DNA of 64,000 nucleotides from Brassica napus (lineage: Eukaryota > Streptophyta > Magnoliopsida > Brassicales > Brassicaceae). Location of the stretch: the NCBI RefSeq assembly GCF_020379485.1, contig NC_063452.1, positions 53,816,439 to 53,880,438 on the forward strand. Reading direction: 5' to 3'. Under the pieces are notes generated by a model. The model was given only the letters and a program-made list of their open reading frames with translations. It had not been told where the DNA came from and made no database searches. How positions within the stretch are numbered: position 1 is the stretch's first letter; the number at the start of each line of letters is the position of its first letter. Positions 22,501 to 33,511 of this stretch are shown here, one piece after another. The position numbers and the translations under genes are program-made.

Positions 22501-23571
22501 CAGTGGTATAAACGGTTCGACAACTTTATTAAAGGCGTTGGTTTCTTGAGGTGTGAAGCTGACCACTGTTGTTACTTCAAGACGCTTGAAGAGTCCTACT
22601 TGATATTGCTCCTATATGTCGATGACATGTTGATAGTAGGAGCAGACTTGCACGAGATCAATAGTTTGAAGACGAAACTCTCAGAAGAGTTTGCGATGAA
22701 AGACCTTGGAGAAGCAAGACAGATTCTAGGGATGAGAATCAGTAGAAGCAAGGAAGGTCTTAAGTTATCACAAGAGGAGTATGTGAAGAAAGTCCTCAAG
22801 AGGTTTAACATGGATGATGCGAAGCCAGTTAGTACTCCCCTGGCAAGTCACTTTCGATTATCCAGAGAACAGTCTCCAAAGACGGAAGACGAGATGGCAT
22901 GTATGGATAAAGTTCCATATGCTTCTGCTATAGGAAGCTTGATGTACGCGATGATATGTACAAGGCCAGACATTGCACATGCAGTGGGAGTCGTTAGCAG
23001 ATTTATGAGCAATCCAGGAAAGGAACATTGGGAAGCCGTTAAGTGGATTTTCAGATATCTAAAAGGAAATCCAAGTTTATCGCTATGTTTCACGAAGTCT
23101 AAGACGGGATTGCAGGGATATGTTGATGCTGACAATGGAGGTGACATTGACAGCACGAAGAGCACAACCGGGTATGTCTACACCTTTGGTGGTACTGCAA
23201 TTTGTTGGGTTTCAAAGTTGCAGAAAATTGTATCTCTATCAAGCTGTGAAGCTGAGTATGTTGCTGTAACGGAGGCAACAAAAGAGATGATATGGCTACA
23301 GTCTTTTCTAGAAGAGCTAGGCCATGACCAAGGGAAAGGTGTGTTGTACTGTGACAGTAAAAGTGCTATCGATTTGGCAAAGAATCCGGTTTACCATGCT
23401 CGGACGAAGCACATACATCGTCGATATCATTTCATCAGATCAGCGTTAGAAGATGAAATGTTGGTGCTTGAGAAGATCCCAGGAAGCAAGAATCCGGCAG
23501 ACATGTTGACGAAGGTCGTGCCGTATGACAAGCTGAGGTTGTGTGCAACCTCAGTTGGCTTGTTGGAGTAA
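19597..23571 (+). CDS. Copia gag-pol polyprotein, intact
   Basis: An intact 1324-residue polyprotein from ATG 19597 (the first ATG in frame) to TAA 23569. Domains in order: a gag/UBN2-type region from residue 10 (GKFDGTDYAFWRMQIEDYL); a CCHC zinc knuckle at 235-248 (CWNCGKTGHIKKNC); aspartic protease DSGAS at about 310; a GAG-pre-integrase (LWHCRLGHMSEKGM); and integrase with the DDE residues in HTDVWGP, RSDNGGEY and NGIAERMNRT. Reverse transcriptase follows with YVDDMLIVG at about 1007, then RNase H (SKLQKIVSLSSCEAEYVAV). It resembles tobacco Tnt1-type polyproteins. No frameshift or stop is seen, so the copy may still be competent. Expression is unknown. Confidence 0.96.
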   Translation: MGGEDGLAHSIGKFDGTDYAFWRMQIEDYLYGKKLHQPLSKKPEKMDQDEWELLDRQVLGVIRLTLSKNVAHNVAKEKTTEGLMKVLSDMYEKPSANNKVFLMKKLFHLKMEEGGLVAAHVNEFNTIVNQLSSVEIEFDDEVRALILLASLPNSWEPMRAAVSNSVGTQKLKFNDVRDRILGEEVRRIDSGEASTSSAFNVENRGRNPDRNNRSNGRSKSRNRWGQSKFRQPAECWNCGKTGHIKKNCRAPPKKEDNTRGGANVVTREIADALVVSVDSPRKIEARDATANTTKASISYVDSPVDSWVLDSGASFHTTPHHNIMENYVAGNYGKVYLADGLPLDIVGIGDINLKMSDGRVWKITKVRHVPKLMRNLISVGQLDDMGHDVNFGGGAWIVKKGSMVVARGHKRGTLYMTTSYQDTVAVVENAKQTKLWHCRLGHMSEKGMKLMVENGALSDLKTVDHQMCESCILGKQKRVSFSKGGREPKSEKLELVHTDVWGPAPVASLGGSYYYVTFIDDSTRKVWVYFMKNKHEVFSVFKIWKAMVEIETNLKLKCLRSDNGGEYISGEFKRYCADNGIKMEKTIPGTPQQNGIAERMNRTLNERARSMRLHCGLPKTFWADAINTAAFLINRGPSVPLGFKIPEEVWSGKKVNLSYLKVFGCLAYVHIDDAARSKLDSKSKKCYFIGYGDTEFGYRFWDDENRKIIRSKNVVFNEEALYKDKLREGSEKKEPGAVDLEDILTPELPQDTATAEEEISQDESGEAEESDDSEVVPYTPVTELRRSSRIIRKPVRFSPSLNYILLTDRGEPECYEEAMQVDESIKWELAMNDEMDSLLSNHTWELADLPKEKKALHNKWIYRIKEEPDGSKRYKARLVVKGFQQKEGVDYTEIFSPVVKMVTIRTVLGLVAQEDLHLQQMDVKTAFLHGDLDEEIYMKQPEGFEIKGKESLVCKLKRSLYGLKQAPRQWYKRFDNFIKGVGFLRCEADHCCYFKTLEESYLILLLYVDDMLIVGADLHEINSLKTKLSEEFAMKDLGEARQILGMRISRSKEGLKLSQEEYVKKVLKRFNMDDAKPVSTPLASHFRLSREQSPKTEDEMACMDKVPYASAIGSLMYAMICTRPDIAHAVGVVSRFMSNPGKEHWEAVKWIFRYLKGNPSLSLCFTKSKTGLQGYVDADNGGDIDSTKSTTGYVYTFGGTAICWVSKLQKIVSLSSCEAEYVAVTEATKEMIWLQSFLEELGHDQGKGVLYCDSKSAIDLAKNPVYHARTKHIHRRYHFIRSALEDEMLVLEKIPGSKNPADMLTKVVPYDKLRLCATSVGLLE

Positions 23572-23641
23572 CAAGCTGGGAAGACCTGCTACATTGATCA
23601 AGGTGTGAAGACAGATTAAAATCAGTCTTCAAGTGGGAGAT

Positions 23642-24121
23642 TGTAAATAACATGTTTTTTTTTTGTTGGTACAACAAGAAGTTGTATCAAGAACATGTTT
23701 GTTGATTAATTCAACAACACATTTCTTTTGTGTTTTTGGTAGGTGCAACAAGAAGTTTCACCAACTCCCCATAATCTCCTATAAATAACCACACAAGGAG
23801 AAGAAGAAATCCATCCCAAAAACAAAGAGAAAACAAGAGAAGAAGAGAGTGAGCAAGAGAGAGGAAAAAAAAAAAATCTTTCTTGTGAGAAAATCTTTCT
23901 CTATAAGAAATTAAGTGTAATTTCTTGAGTGTATTTGGGGTCGGGTGTGAGTTGAGAGCTTGTAAAAATTTCCCGGGTTGATAATAAAAGATCTGTAGCA
24001 GGTCCGGAGACGTAGGCAAAAGCTGGCCGAACTCCGTTAACAAATTTGTGTGTGTTTTCCCGCCCCCCTAAATTCCGCAAATTCTGGTTTTCCGCAAAAT
24101 TTGACCGCATATTTCCTAACA
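23642..24121 (+). repeat. 3' LTR of the Copia element
   Basis: 480 bp, preceded by the purine tract AAGTGGGAGA and followed by the target duplication GATCA. It differs from the 5' LTR by about nine substitutions and a shorter poly-A tract near 23868. Confidence 0.96.
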
Positions 24122-24373
24122 GATCAAACTCGCAACCGAAATCTTATAAATGGATGATTTACATATACTAATCTTGAAGCAAACTCTAGACACAACTAAA
24201 GTTCGACTTCAATACTTACATTATCGAAGATTCAAAATGAAACTGAAATGAATTGATGATATATACATGTATAGCTAACCTTGAATTTTGTCCAACTATT
24301 AAAAATATCAGAGCGTTAAATCTAAGAATAACTAATAAATTGGTGATAGTCAAAAGAATCAAAAATCTTAAAA

Positions 24374-25420
24374 TCAAAACAACTTGTAGATAGGCTTCAA
24401 ATCAGTAGGCTCATACAACCCAAATTGCTCTTCTGTTCCAACTGGTTTCTGATTCTCGTTAAAAGTCGCAAATATAAACCCAGTAACGCTACAGTTCGGC
24501 CTCTTAGGCGTCCCTTTACCGCTTCCCACATGTTTGACAAAGTTTCCATTGTACATAGCAGCTATCTCAGGCGTTGTCAAGTTCCCGTTACCAGCTGAAG
24601 GCCATCCCGTCTCCGACACCACCATAGACACATCCTTCACTCCCTCTTTCTCCATTGCCCACACGAACGCGTCGAAAATAGCATCAAACATGTTTGTATA
24701 CTGCATTGCCCCGTCCTCGACCACGACGTTTTTGGCGTTGAAGGTGGCGTAGTCTATGCTTATGTTTACGGGGTTAGACGCGTAAGCGAAGTAAGGGTAG
24801 ATGTTGACGAGGATCGGTGTTCTTGCGTGAGACAAGAACTTCAGCACGGGTACGAGTTGTTCACGTGACTGGGGAGTAAACATTCCAGCAGAAGGTGGAT
24901 AAGACTGTCCGAGACTCGACATAGCCACAACAGTGGTGACAGAGATGGTAAGACTCTTTGACTTGACGAGGTTGGTGAGAGACTGCATAACGAGAAGCAC
25001 TTGAGGACCGATCGGTCCGGGGATGACTTCGTTACCTACGGTAATAAACGTGATGTTCACGTCAGCTAAGTAAGGCTCGACGTTAGATGCGAACCATCCC
25101 TTTACAGCTTCTTCGCTGGCCGCAAGAGCAGCCAAGTCTTGGTCCTTGACGCCTACAGTGAGTTCGATTTCGTGGTGACCACGTAAGGCGTTGAGAACCT
25201 CTGTGTTTGGGTCGAAGATTCGGATTTTAGTAATGCCTATGGACTTGTAAAGTTTGATGACATCGGACGGTGACGGGAGGTTGTCTCCGAGGAGGCCGTA
25301 GTTTAAGCCGACGTTCGTTGTTGTTACCATGTTTACGGGACCGTGGTGTTTAATACTGAATAGAGTTGCTATCCATGAAAGCAAGAACAGGAAAAGGTTT
25401 TTAGGACAAGGACAGTCCAT
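24374..25420 (-). CDS. Glycoside hydrolase family 17, glucan endo-1,3-beta-glucosidase
   Basis: A 348-residue ORF starting at ATG 25420; upstream in-frame codons contain no ATG. Residues about 8-24 are hydrophobic (NLFLFLLSWIATLF), a likely secretion signal. The GH17 domain begins at VGLNYGLLGDNLPSP. Catalytic residues are visible: acid/base E131 in FITVGNEVIPG and nucleophile E270 in VVSETGWPSAG. Other conserved strings are PILVNIYPYFAYA and FNENQKP. No C-terminal CBM43/X8 domain or GPI signal is present, so it should be a soluble apoplastic glucanase cleaving beta-1,3-glucan or callose. Many plant homologues have an intron within the signal peptide coding region; here a single exon suffices. 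Order suggests the At5g20560 orthologue. Confidence 0.92.
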   Translation of the reverse strand: MDCPCPKNLFLFLLSWIATLFSIKHHGPVNMVTTTNVGLNYGLLGDNLPSPSDVIKLYKSIGITKIRIFDPNTEVLNALRGHHEIELTVGVKDQDLAALAASEEAVKGWFASNVEPYLADVNITFITVGNEVIPGPIGPQVLLVMQSLTNLVKSKSLTISVTTVVAMSSLGQSYPPSAGMFTPQSREQLVPVLKFLSHARTPILVNIYPYFAYASNPVNISIDYATFNAKNVVVEDGAMQYTNMFDAIFDAFVWAMEKEGVKDVSMVVSETGWPSAGNGNLTTPEIAAMYNGNFVKHVGSGKGTPKRPNCSVTGFIFATFNENQKPVGTEEQFGLYEPTDLKPIYKLF

Positions 25421-25676
25421 ATTAAAAGAACCGTAGACGACAAGCTTGTTTCTTCGTTTAGGTTTTTTTTTTCTTCTGAACAATATGTTTTTAGAGTTAT
25501 ATAGTAATAATAATATATACAGATACTTGAGAGTAACTTTCTATATTGTTGATATCACAAAATGTAAAGTCGCAAACTATATAGGTGGAAACTTTCCTTT
25601 TTTGAATTAAGTTGCGTGCTTATATATATATTTATAAAACTGACACATATTCACATGAGTTGTCCCACTAGATATA

Positions 25677-27093
25677 ATGTTGTTGAGAAGACATGGCTCC
25701 TCCTCTAGTTCGGAATTGCTACCCGACGATCTAGTAGAGCTCATCCTCGAGCATGTGCCCGTGATGCCTCTACTGAGATTCAGGTCTGTATCCAAGAAGT
25801 GGAAACTCACAATCGATTCCCAACGTTTCGAGGACCGACACTTGATCAGTATTCAGTCGCGTGGTCCCGATGTCCTTATCTTGAGTCTCTCGACTCTCTC
25901 CCTTGAAGAAGAACCTGTGGACGATCGAATATTTGTGCTGGGGACATCAATAGCTTGGACGATCAAATTACCTATTACGTGCGACATGTACTGCCATGGT
26001 AGTTGTGACGGTCTATTTTGCACCTTCGGTATGTACACACCGAGTGTCGTGGCCAATCCCGCCACTGGATGGTATCGGATTCTTCCTCTTTCCAACTATC
26101 AACACCTCTGTCAGACGTACATGAGAGAAGGATCTGTTGACTTCCCTGGGCTTGGATTCGGTAGAGATAAACTAAGAGGCACTTTCAAGGCGGTTTGGTG
26201 TACCAAAACAAGACAAGGTTGTTACTTATTGTGAAGTTTTTGATTTTACCACCAACGCTTGGAGGTACGTTCCATCTTCCCCTTATCCTATCAGTGAGTA
26301 CCATAAACCCGTTCATTTAGTTTCCATTTTAATGGTACTCTCTTTTGATCTTTACACCGAGACTTTCCAAGTCATCTGTAAAGTTCCTTTCGCCCACCCA
26401 TGTGATGACCCTCTCCCGCTCACCATGTGCATCCTCGATAACCGCTTGTCCGTGTCTGAGAGAAAAGATTTTACCCAAGTAATATGGTCATTCGGGCAAG
26501 ACATGGGAGACAATTTGTTCGCTTGATCTCAACGGATCTTGGCCGAGAAGTGAGTTCGCGCTTTTGCCAATAGCAATTCTCAACAAGGATCGGTTATTGC
26601 TTCAAGGCGGTGATTGCATGGATCCATTGATGATATATGTGTTTAGATGAGTTTCCAACCTAAAAATTAAATGGAGTGGCCCATCCATCTTATATATTAC
26701 TAAGGATCTCTTCCAATATCTGATGTGGGACATTTATCCGTAATACCCCTCGAGATGATGGCTCTTTGAGCGTCAATCTCGGAATGTTCGGGCAAAGATC
26801 GATGGGCCGAATTTGGGCTAGATCGATAATGGATCGTATTGGACTACATGGATCGGGCTCTGATACCATGTTAAGCTAGATGAATTTCCAACCTAAAACC
26901 AATTGGTGATAAGTGGAGTGACCCATGCATCTTATATATTACTAAAGATCCCTTCCAATATCAGATGTGGGACATTTATCCCTAATAATATGATTTCCAC
27001 ACCAAATCTTATGATTTACTCTTCCAACCTTATATTGGACCCGTTGGTTCTGTTTATTATTTCAAGAGTTTATTATCTGCTTCCTCAAACTAG
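25677..27093 (+). pseudogene. F-box protein pseudogene split by a TRIM element
   Basis: It starts at ATG 25677 with an F-box (LLPDDLVELILEHVPVMPLL, residues about 14-50). F-box-associated repeats follow (CHGSCDGLFC, NPATGWYRILP). The first frame stops at 26232, and the family sequence continues in another frame (YCEVFDFTTNAWRYVP). A second shift occurs near 26505, after which CSLDLNGSWPRSEFALLP continues. At 26640 the frame is cut by a 348-bp TRIM insertion and resumes at 26993 with DFHTKSYDLLF, ending at TAG 27091-27093. F-box proteins of this class are substrate adaptors of SCF ligases. With at least two frameshifts and the insertion this copy cannot make a full protein. Confidence 0.88.
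26640..26987 (-). mobile_element. TRIM (miniature LTR retrotransposon)
   Basis: 348 bp with terminal direct repeats 26640-26745 and 26869-26987, which share CTTATATATTACTAA and GATGTGGGACATTTATCC. The exact 5-bp duplication ATATG lies at 26635-26639 and 26988-26992. Read on the minus strand, the right LTR is followed by TGGTATCAGAGCC (26856-26868), an initiator Met tRNA primer site. A purine tract (CTCGAGGGG) precedes the left LTR. The 123-bp interior has no coding. The LTRs differ by about 10% and an 11-13 bp indel, so the insertion is old. Size and layout match the TRIM class. Confidence 0.92.
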
Positions 27094-27508
27094 TCGCTCT
27101 CTTTGTACTACCATTGTTAACTAAAACATTTTATCTTTATTTTTTAAATGATGGTTTTCTTCTCCTCATCTTGTTTCTTTCTGGGATCTTTTTTGCTCTT
27201 GTATCTAGTTGGTGCACTAGTAAGTTACCCAACCATATATGCTGATGTACCGGAGATAGCTGACGTTTGTTGATATGAAACACATCATCCACTGATCCAC
27301 GTAACTTGCAACACACAGTTAGTGGATTATAATATATTGAATACTTTGGTTCAAAAGGAACACACTGTTTATGGAATCATACGTGTTTTCGATAACAAAT
27401 ATGATATAGAAAGAGAGTTGTAATGATGTACATCAAAGAATAGCATAAATGTTATACACTGATAACATGGATTAGGTATGTATTTTGTGGTTCAGGGATT
27501 AGAATATA
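27094..27508 (+). other. Spacer after the F-box pseudogene
   Basis: Ordinary AT-rich sequence. I see no gene, repeat pair or RNA structure. Confidence 0.5.
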
Positions 27509-30500
27509 CTAGATGATGCGCGCAAGGTGAATTTTTTATACTAATGTTTGTTCATTAAATGATTTTAATATTTTGCGATACTACAATCTTTATTGATCGT
27601 AAAAGAACGAATACAAATGTTTGGCTCTTAAATGTATCATCGTTGTTGAATAGTTAACGTATTACAGCTCATTTTAATTATTTTTAAAGATTTCATATAT
27701 CACAAAAAGAAATTAAGTTTTGCGGCTGACACAAATCACCAAAACCAGATAGACAACATTGATTGTAAAATGACGAAATAAGATTAGATTTTCTGCTCTC
27801 AATTTTTTTACTATTGTCTCTATAAGTGATTTTATTTATTGTGTTTTCTCTCTCGTTTCTGTTTTTAATATGAGTTTTTTACCTTTTTATATGAATTCGT
27901 TGAATTACATGTGTGTCAATTTAAAGAGATTGACATCTGTAAAAATTAGTTCCACTCCAGATACATACTAAGAATCAAACTTTTGAAGAAAATCACTGGC
28001 AAACTCTATTCACAGATTAATGTTCAAATCAAATATATCAAGTTGTTATAAAATATAAATGCGTACTCGAAATATAATTGTATGTCTAGTATATATTCAC
28101 CAGTTCGGTCTAAAAATCACCTAATTCTAGAACAAAAAAAAATTACTTATCTTATTAACCTACATTTTTGAAGTTTAGCTAATTAAGAGTATACCGATAA
28201 AAAATATATATAATACTTTAACATTCTATTATATGTAAACTATGTATAAACTAAAAACTGTTTGATTTATTAAATGATAAACCAGAAACCTATAATAAAT
28301 ATTTCAAATCTCTCATTCTTACAATTATAAAAGTTAGATAGGGTATTAGAGAGAAACAAATATTAGATGAATGATCAAATATATCATTCTTTGAACAAAC
28401 TCAAAAGAAGCAGATTAGAATCTTGTCATGATATTTCAAAAGTTTTTTAGGAATAAAAATCAATACTAAATTATTTTTATATATATAGTGCTTCCAATAT
28501 TAAAAATTACTTCGATTTGAAGAAATGTATTTCTGTGATTGTCAGGATCAAATAACATATTAGAAACCACCTATTTAAAAAAATAATTTGTAAACATAAA
28601 AGTGTATATATAAGAGTAGGCACATAAATCAAAAACAATACCTTTTGTTAATTTTAAATCATGTTTTTGGTAAATAAATTAAAACAATCATTTTATTTAC
28701 TTTATGGTAAATGATTAAACTTTAGTGATATTGACATAGATATATATAGAGTATATTCTAATATAAATATTTATTATTGACATTTTCCCCTCATATGATT
28801 TTATTAACATTTGTATATTTGATGTAACAAAAATTTAAATTGTTAATCACAAAACTTTTAATGTGAGATTTTTCAATACAAATTTCAAAATGAAAATATT
28901 AAGATCTTAATAATTTTTCACTACAAATTTTGAAACTAAAATATTTATATATTTTCTATAATTTGATTTAAATGATATTAATATATATATATATATATAT
29001 ATATAATATGAATATCTATTAATGAGACTTCATATTCATACGATTTATGATCATTTGTATTTTGTTTGAACAAATAAAAAGTTAAAAATTAATCACAAAA
29101 TTTTTAATGTGAGATTTTTACCATTTTTAGTAATTTATAGTAGTTCTAAAAAATTCAAAATATAACATATAAGAAAAAATCTAATTGTTTTTATATGATT
29201 AATGTGATTGTTTATTTTTTTAATAATATAAAATTAAGCAATAAAAAAGAGAGAGGATACAATTTTTTTTTTATCAAATATGTATTATTCGTAATCATTA
29301 ATTGTTATATATATTAATCATATTAGGTAATTCCGTAGCTTTTATTTAAGAAAAAAAAATAATAGTTTTTTGTACATTGCAAATTAATTTGTTAGTTAGT
29401 TTAATAAAAAGTATAATATATATTTATATGGACAAACTTATTTTCCAAAGATTTTAAGAATCATCCTATTGATGATACATGACTACAAAAATAAGTTGTA
29501 ATGCTGCAAGATTAATATATAGGAAATGTTTGTCGTGGCGACATATTTGGCTGCAGAGCATTTTAAAATATGGACAAAACAAAGGTTACAAGATATATTA
29601 TGCGTAGAAATTGTAAGTTTGGGAACTGTAATAATCAAATAATATTTTTTAAATACTAAAAATGAAGAATATAACAAGAAAATCGGTAGAGAATAAGTTA
29701 CATAAATACGCATACACCGATTTGAACTGAAAATTAATGATTAAAAAGCAGTGAAATGACAATGTAAATAAATTGAAAAGCAGGACATATTCCTCGATAG
29801 AATTTTTTCTTCAAGGCGTGAGATCGTTTTCCTTTTAAAATTTTATTTAAAAAGGATAAATATTTGTAAAAACTAAGATTTTTCATAGATTTTATGTGTG
29901 TTTGTAGAAAATTTATAATTGTCCACTTTCATTATTAATATTTTTAGATGATTGTTTTTTTTGAAGTAAAAGACAAAGCAGAAGGAGTCAAACCCGGATT
30001 GATTGTGGGTGCACATCAAATATTTTCCTGTTAAATAATTGTTTATGTTTACAAAATACTAAATGATTTTGTGAAAGGATTTTGTGAAATCGTTAGGCAT
30101 TATAAACACTACGCGTATGAATAAAACCTACGATAAAATGATTTCAAGTGTTTCTGCAAACGTGGTGTTGTATTGTTCCCAAGTATATAACACTTTCATG
30201 TGAACTTTCCATCCGGTTTTGAAATGTTTCACATTATTTAAAGCAGTGATCTTGATAATAAATTCATCATATTTGCTATTTTTTTCTTCGAAATTAAGAG
30301 TTGTGATTTTTGGTCGATAAAATTGGTTATATATATTATTTTTTTTGATATCAAAATTGGTTATATTTATAGGAGTATTTTAGTAGATTTTTATGAAACC
30401 AAAATTAATAGATTAGATATAGAGAGTGTTTTGGGATTATAGTAAACTCCGATAACCGCTACCACTCACAACCAATATAACACAATTATTATAAAAAAAA

Positions 30501-30991
30501 TATCAAAAAATTCAGGCTTATAATTAGTTGACGCCAGATTAGCTGGCGTGCGGATATGAATTTTCAGTTTTTAATTATTTATTTTATTAAATTATGTATT
30601 TGTAATATTCGTTCATATTATATTCATTAAGTAAATATATTTTTTTGCATCATAAACTATCTATTTTTTTTACGAATGTGTGATATCTTATAAAAAATAT
30701 AAAAAAATGAGTATAGAGTTAATTAGATAATTTTAAAAACAGAAATTTTTCTTTCGTATGCGATATCATATAAATAATGATCCGCCCAGTTAACAAAAAT
30801 CATGATTATTTTATGTGTAATTTTTTTTTATTTTGACCATTTCCTTAAAACTATATTAAATTTTACATATTTTAATTAGAATATTTGTAATATCTTTACC
30901 TTTGTATTTGAAATACAACTCAATATTTTTTTAACAATTATAACAAAATATTTAAAAAATATTTTTAGAATTTGTTTGAAAAATATGAAAA

Positions 30992-32696
30992 TCTCAATTA
31001 TTAAAAAAGAAGTACCCATTAAAAATACCCTTAAGTTTTCTAACTTATTTACATTTCCATGCCACTGAGAATTAAATTAAACTACCTATTTTAATTTTTT
31101 GTTTTTTCCAGTTAAATTAATGAGTTTTCCTTAATCAAATTTAAAATTAATGTCATTAAATAAACCTACCTATTTTAATGTTTGTCTTTTTAAGTTAAAT
31201 TAATGAGTTTTCTTTAATCAAATTTAAACTTAATGTCATTAAATGAACCTAAAAATACATCATATTTAACGTAGCTTATTACGTACGAGTACGGCCCAAT
31301 AATGCACTTAAATTTTATTTTTACGAAAACGTGAATCACTTGATTTATGTAATATTTAAAATATATTAACTACAATATAACAAATGCATATAACTTACAT
31401 ATACTTTAATTTGAAATGATCATGTTCAAGTTTTATATAGTCAACTTACATCATGCATCGATCGATGTACAATATTCAAACCACCTATAGTTTTCGTTTT
31501 CTTTATAGGATGTATCAACCAACCAATCATCCCATTAATTTTCTAAGCTTTATAAAAAACCAAATCAATAAATACAAACTCAAAATCCAATATCTTCAAT
31601 TAAAATATATTAACTACAATATAACAAATGCATATAACCTACATATACTTTAGTTTGAAATGATCATGTTCAAGTTTTATATAGTCAACTTACATCATGC
31701 ATCGATCAATGTACAATATTCAAACCACCTATAGTTTTCGTTTTTTATAGGATATATAAACCAACCAATCATCCCATTGATTTTCTAAGCTTTATAAAAA
31801 AAACAAATCAATAAATACAAACTCAAAATCCAATATCTTCTATTAATCAAAACAGAATATCTTCAATGTTGTATCTTTAATGTACCTATTAAATATAGAT
31901 ATTGTAACCATTATTACACTAATTATAAGAATATATTTGATTCCAACCAATTGATATATTACTTCAGTAATTGATTTGCTTGCAGAAGAGGAAACAATAA
32001 ATTTAAAATTTATAAGAATATAAAGATATAGAGATTCTAACAAATTGTCTATATTTGCGTATGATTTCCGTATAATAAGCTTCAAATTGAACATTGAAAA
32101 AAATAGAGATATTTTTTTTTAATCTTTTACCGACACAAACTTAAACAAAACGAAGAGTTAAATGTAATTTTTTTTTGTTACACTTCCCGGAAAAAACGGT
32201 TACAACATGGGCTTTCATAATATGACCTTTTAACATATTAATGTTATGGACATTTAATAATTATTTTGACGAAAAACAAAGACTGTAAATAATTTATTAT
32301 TAATAAAATTATGAAATTATTTACAATTTGATGACTAATTCATCGCTTTTTTTATGTTAAATTTTTCATAGAAGTTTAAAAATCATTTTATTTTCTTTAA
32401 ACATGTATAACTAATTTATAATCTTTTATGCCATACTAAGTCATAATATAATATTTCATCATATTTTACATAAATAACCATTGTTTTTATATATCGTCTA
32501 CAATTCTCTAGTTACGTCTATTTGTTCAATTTTCTATATGATATCGAATATTCATCAAATAGATGGTTTAAGATGCCAAAAAAATTATTTACTTGGTGAA
32601 TATAATACATCAAATATTACAAATACATTATTTAGTTAAATAAATAACCAAAAACCAAAAATTCAAATCCGCGCTAGCGCGCGGGTCAGGGTCTAG
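30992..32696 (+). mobile_element. Non-autonomous Helitron, 1.7 kb
   Basis: The 5' end TCTCAATTATTAAAAAAGAA is preceded by A (30991). The 3' end has a strong hairpin (CCGCGC TAGC GCGCGG at about 32669-32684), then CTAG at 32693-32696 and T. Both ends fit the A|TC...CTAG|T rule. No coding potential. It contains two tandem duplications, at about 31085-31260 and 31361-31842. Confidence 0.65.
31361..31842 (+). repeat. 244-bp tandem duplication
   Basis: Two head-to-tail units start at 31361 and 31605, each beginning ATATATTAACTACAATATAA and containing CATCATGCATCGATC. They differ at only a handful of positions. Confidence 0.9.
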
Positions 32697-33511
32697 TTAC
32701 ATTTTAAATTAAAATTATCCTAAAATATGACAAGTTTTGATGTAAACGAAAACTCAAATTATGTCAAAAATAATGATATACAATGATAATAACAATTTTA
32801 ATTGATTATGTTTTTAAAAATACATTTACAAAAATATTGTTTGAAAGAAAATTCATTTATCTTTCAAATATAAAATGAAAATATTATAATTAAATAATAA
32901 AAAATATAAATAAAAACCATAAATTTAGCAAATGATAACTGAGTTATATTATGCTAAAATTTTCTTTCTAACAATTTATCAAATGATAAATGAGTTATGA
33001 ACAAATAATACCATATATTTTTTTAAAACATAGTCATTCTTAAATATTTTTTGAATAAATAATTATTTTTAAATTTAATCAACTGAAAATAATATCCGTA
33101 CAATTGCGTGAGTCAAATTCTAGCTTTATTGATGCATGTTATATATTAGTGCTGCATGTTTTAGGTAACATTTTAATGATGCACGTTTTTAAAAATCTTC
33201 ATTATTAAAATTATGCACGTAAGGATAACTCATGAGTTTTTTTTGGTTGATTAAATGACATTATGTCCAAATTTATTTAAAGATATTTCATTAAGGTAAC
33301 TGAAAAAGACAAACAATAAAATAGGAAGTTTAAATTCATTTAAGCATATTTCATTAATGTAACTGAAAAGACAAGTAATAAATTAGGCAGTTTTATTCGT
33401 TTTAGGATATTTCATAAATGCAACTGAAAAAAACAAGCAAAAAACAAAAGGCAGTTTAATTAATGAAATAAGAACATTTTCAGATGGGTACTTCTCTTTT
33501 AATAATATAGA

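Larger units (their letters stand above)
18964..24121 (+). mobile_element. Complete Ty1/Copia LTR retrotransposon
   Basis: The element spans two LTRs (18964-19449 and 23642-24121). The 5-bp duplication GATCA lies at 18959-18963 and 24122-24126. LTRs begin TGTAAATAAC and end CTAACA. A primer-binding site TGGTATCAGAGCC (initiator Met tRNA) lies at 19452-19464, and a purine-rich tract (AAGTGGGAGA) just before the 3' LTR. One uninterrupted gag-pol frame fills the interior. LTRs differ at about nine substitutions and a few indels in 480 bp, so insertion is recent. The pol order (integrase before reverse transcriptase) identifies Copia. Confidence 0.97.
27509..33511 (-). mobile_element. Probable Helitron host of nested insertions
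   Basis: Read on the minus strand, the 5' end is TCTATATTATTAAAAGAG (from 33511). A 3' end lies at 27512-27509, with TTGCGCGCA then CTAG and T. The base before the 5' end is now the end of another Helitron. Removing that insertion restores an A, as a Helitron needs. The interior is AT-rich, holds the Helitron at 30992-32696, and has one copy (about 29280-29360) of a block repeated in the Helitrons at 33512 and 53973. No Rep/helicase coding is visible. The 3' hairpin is weak, so pairing the two ends is tentative. Confidence 0.4.

Noticed and set aside
33097..33116. Possible plus-strand Helitron 3' end (CGTACAATTGCGTGAG then CTAG)
   Set aside because: The hairpin is imperfect and CTAG is followed by C, not T. 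No matching 5' end was found.
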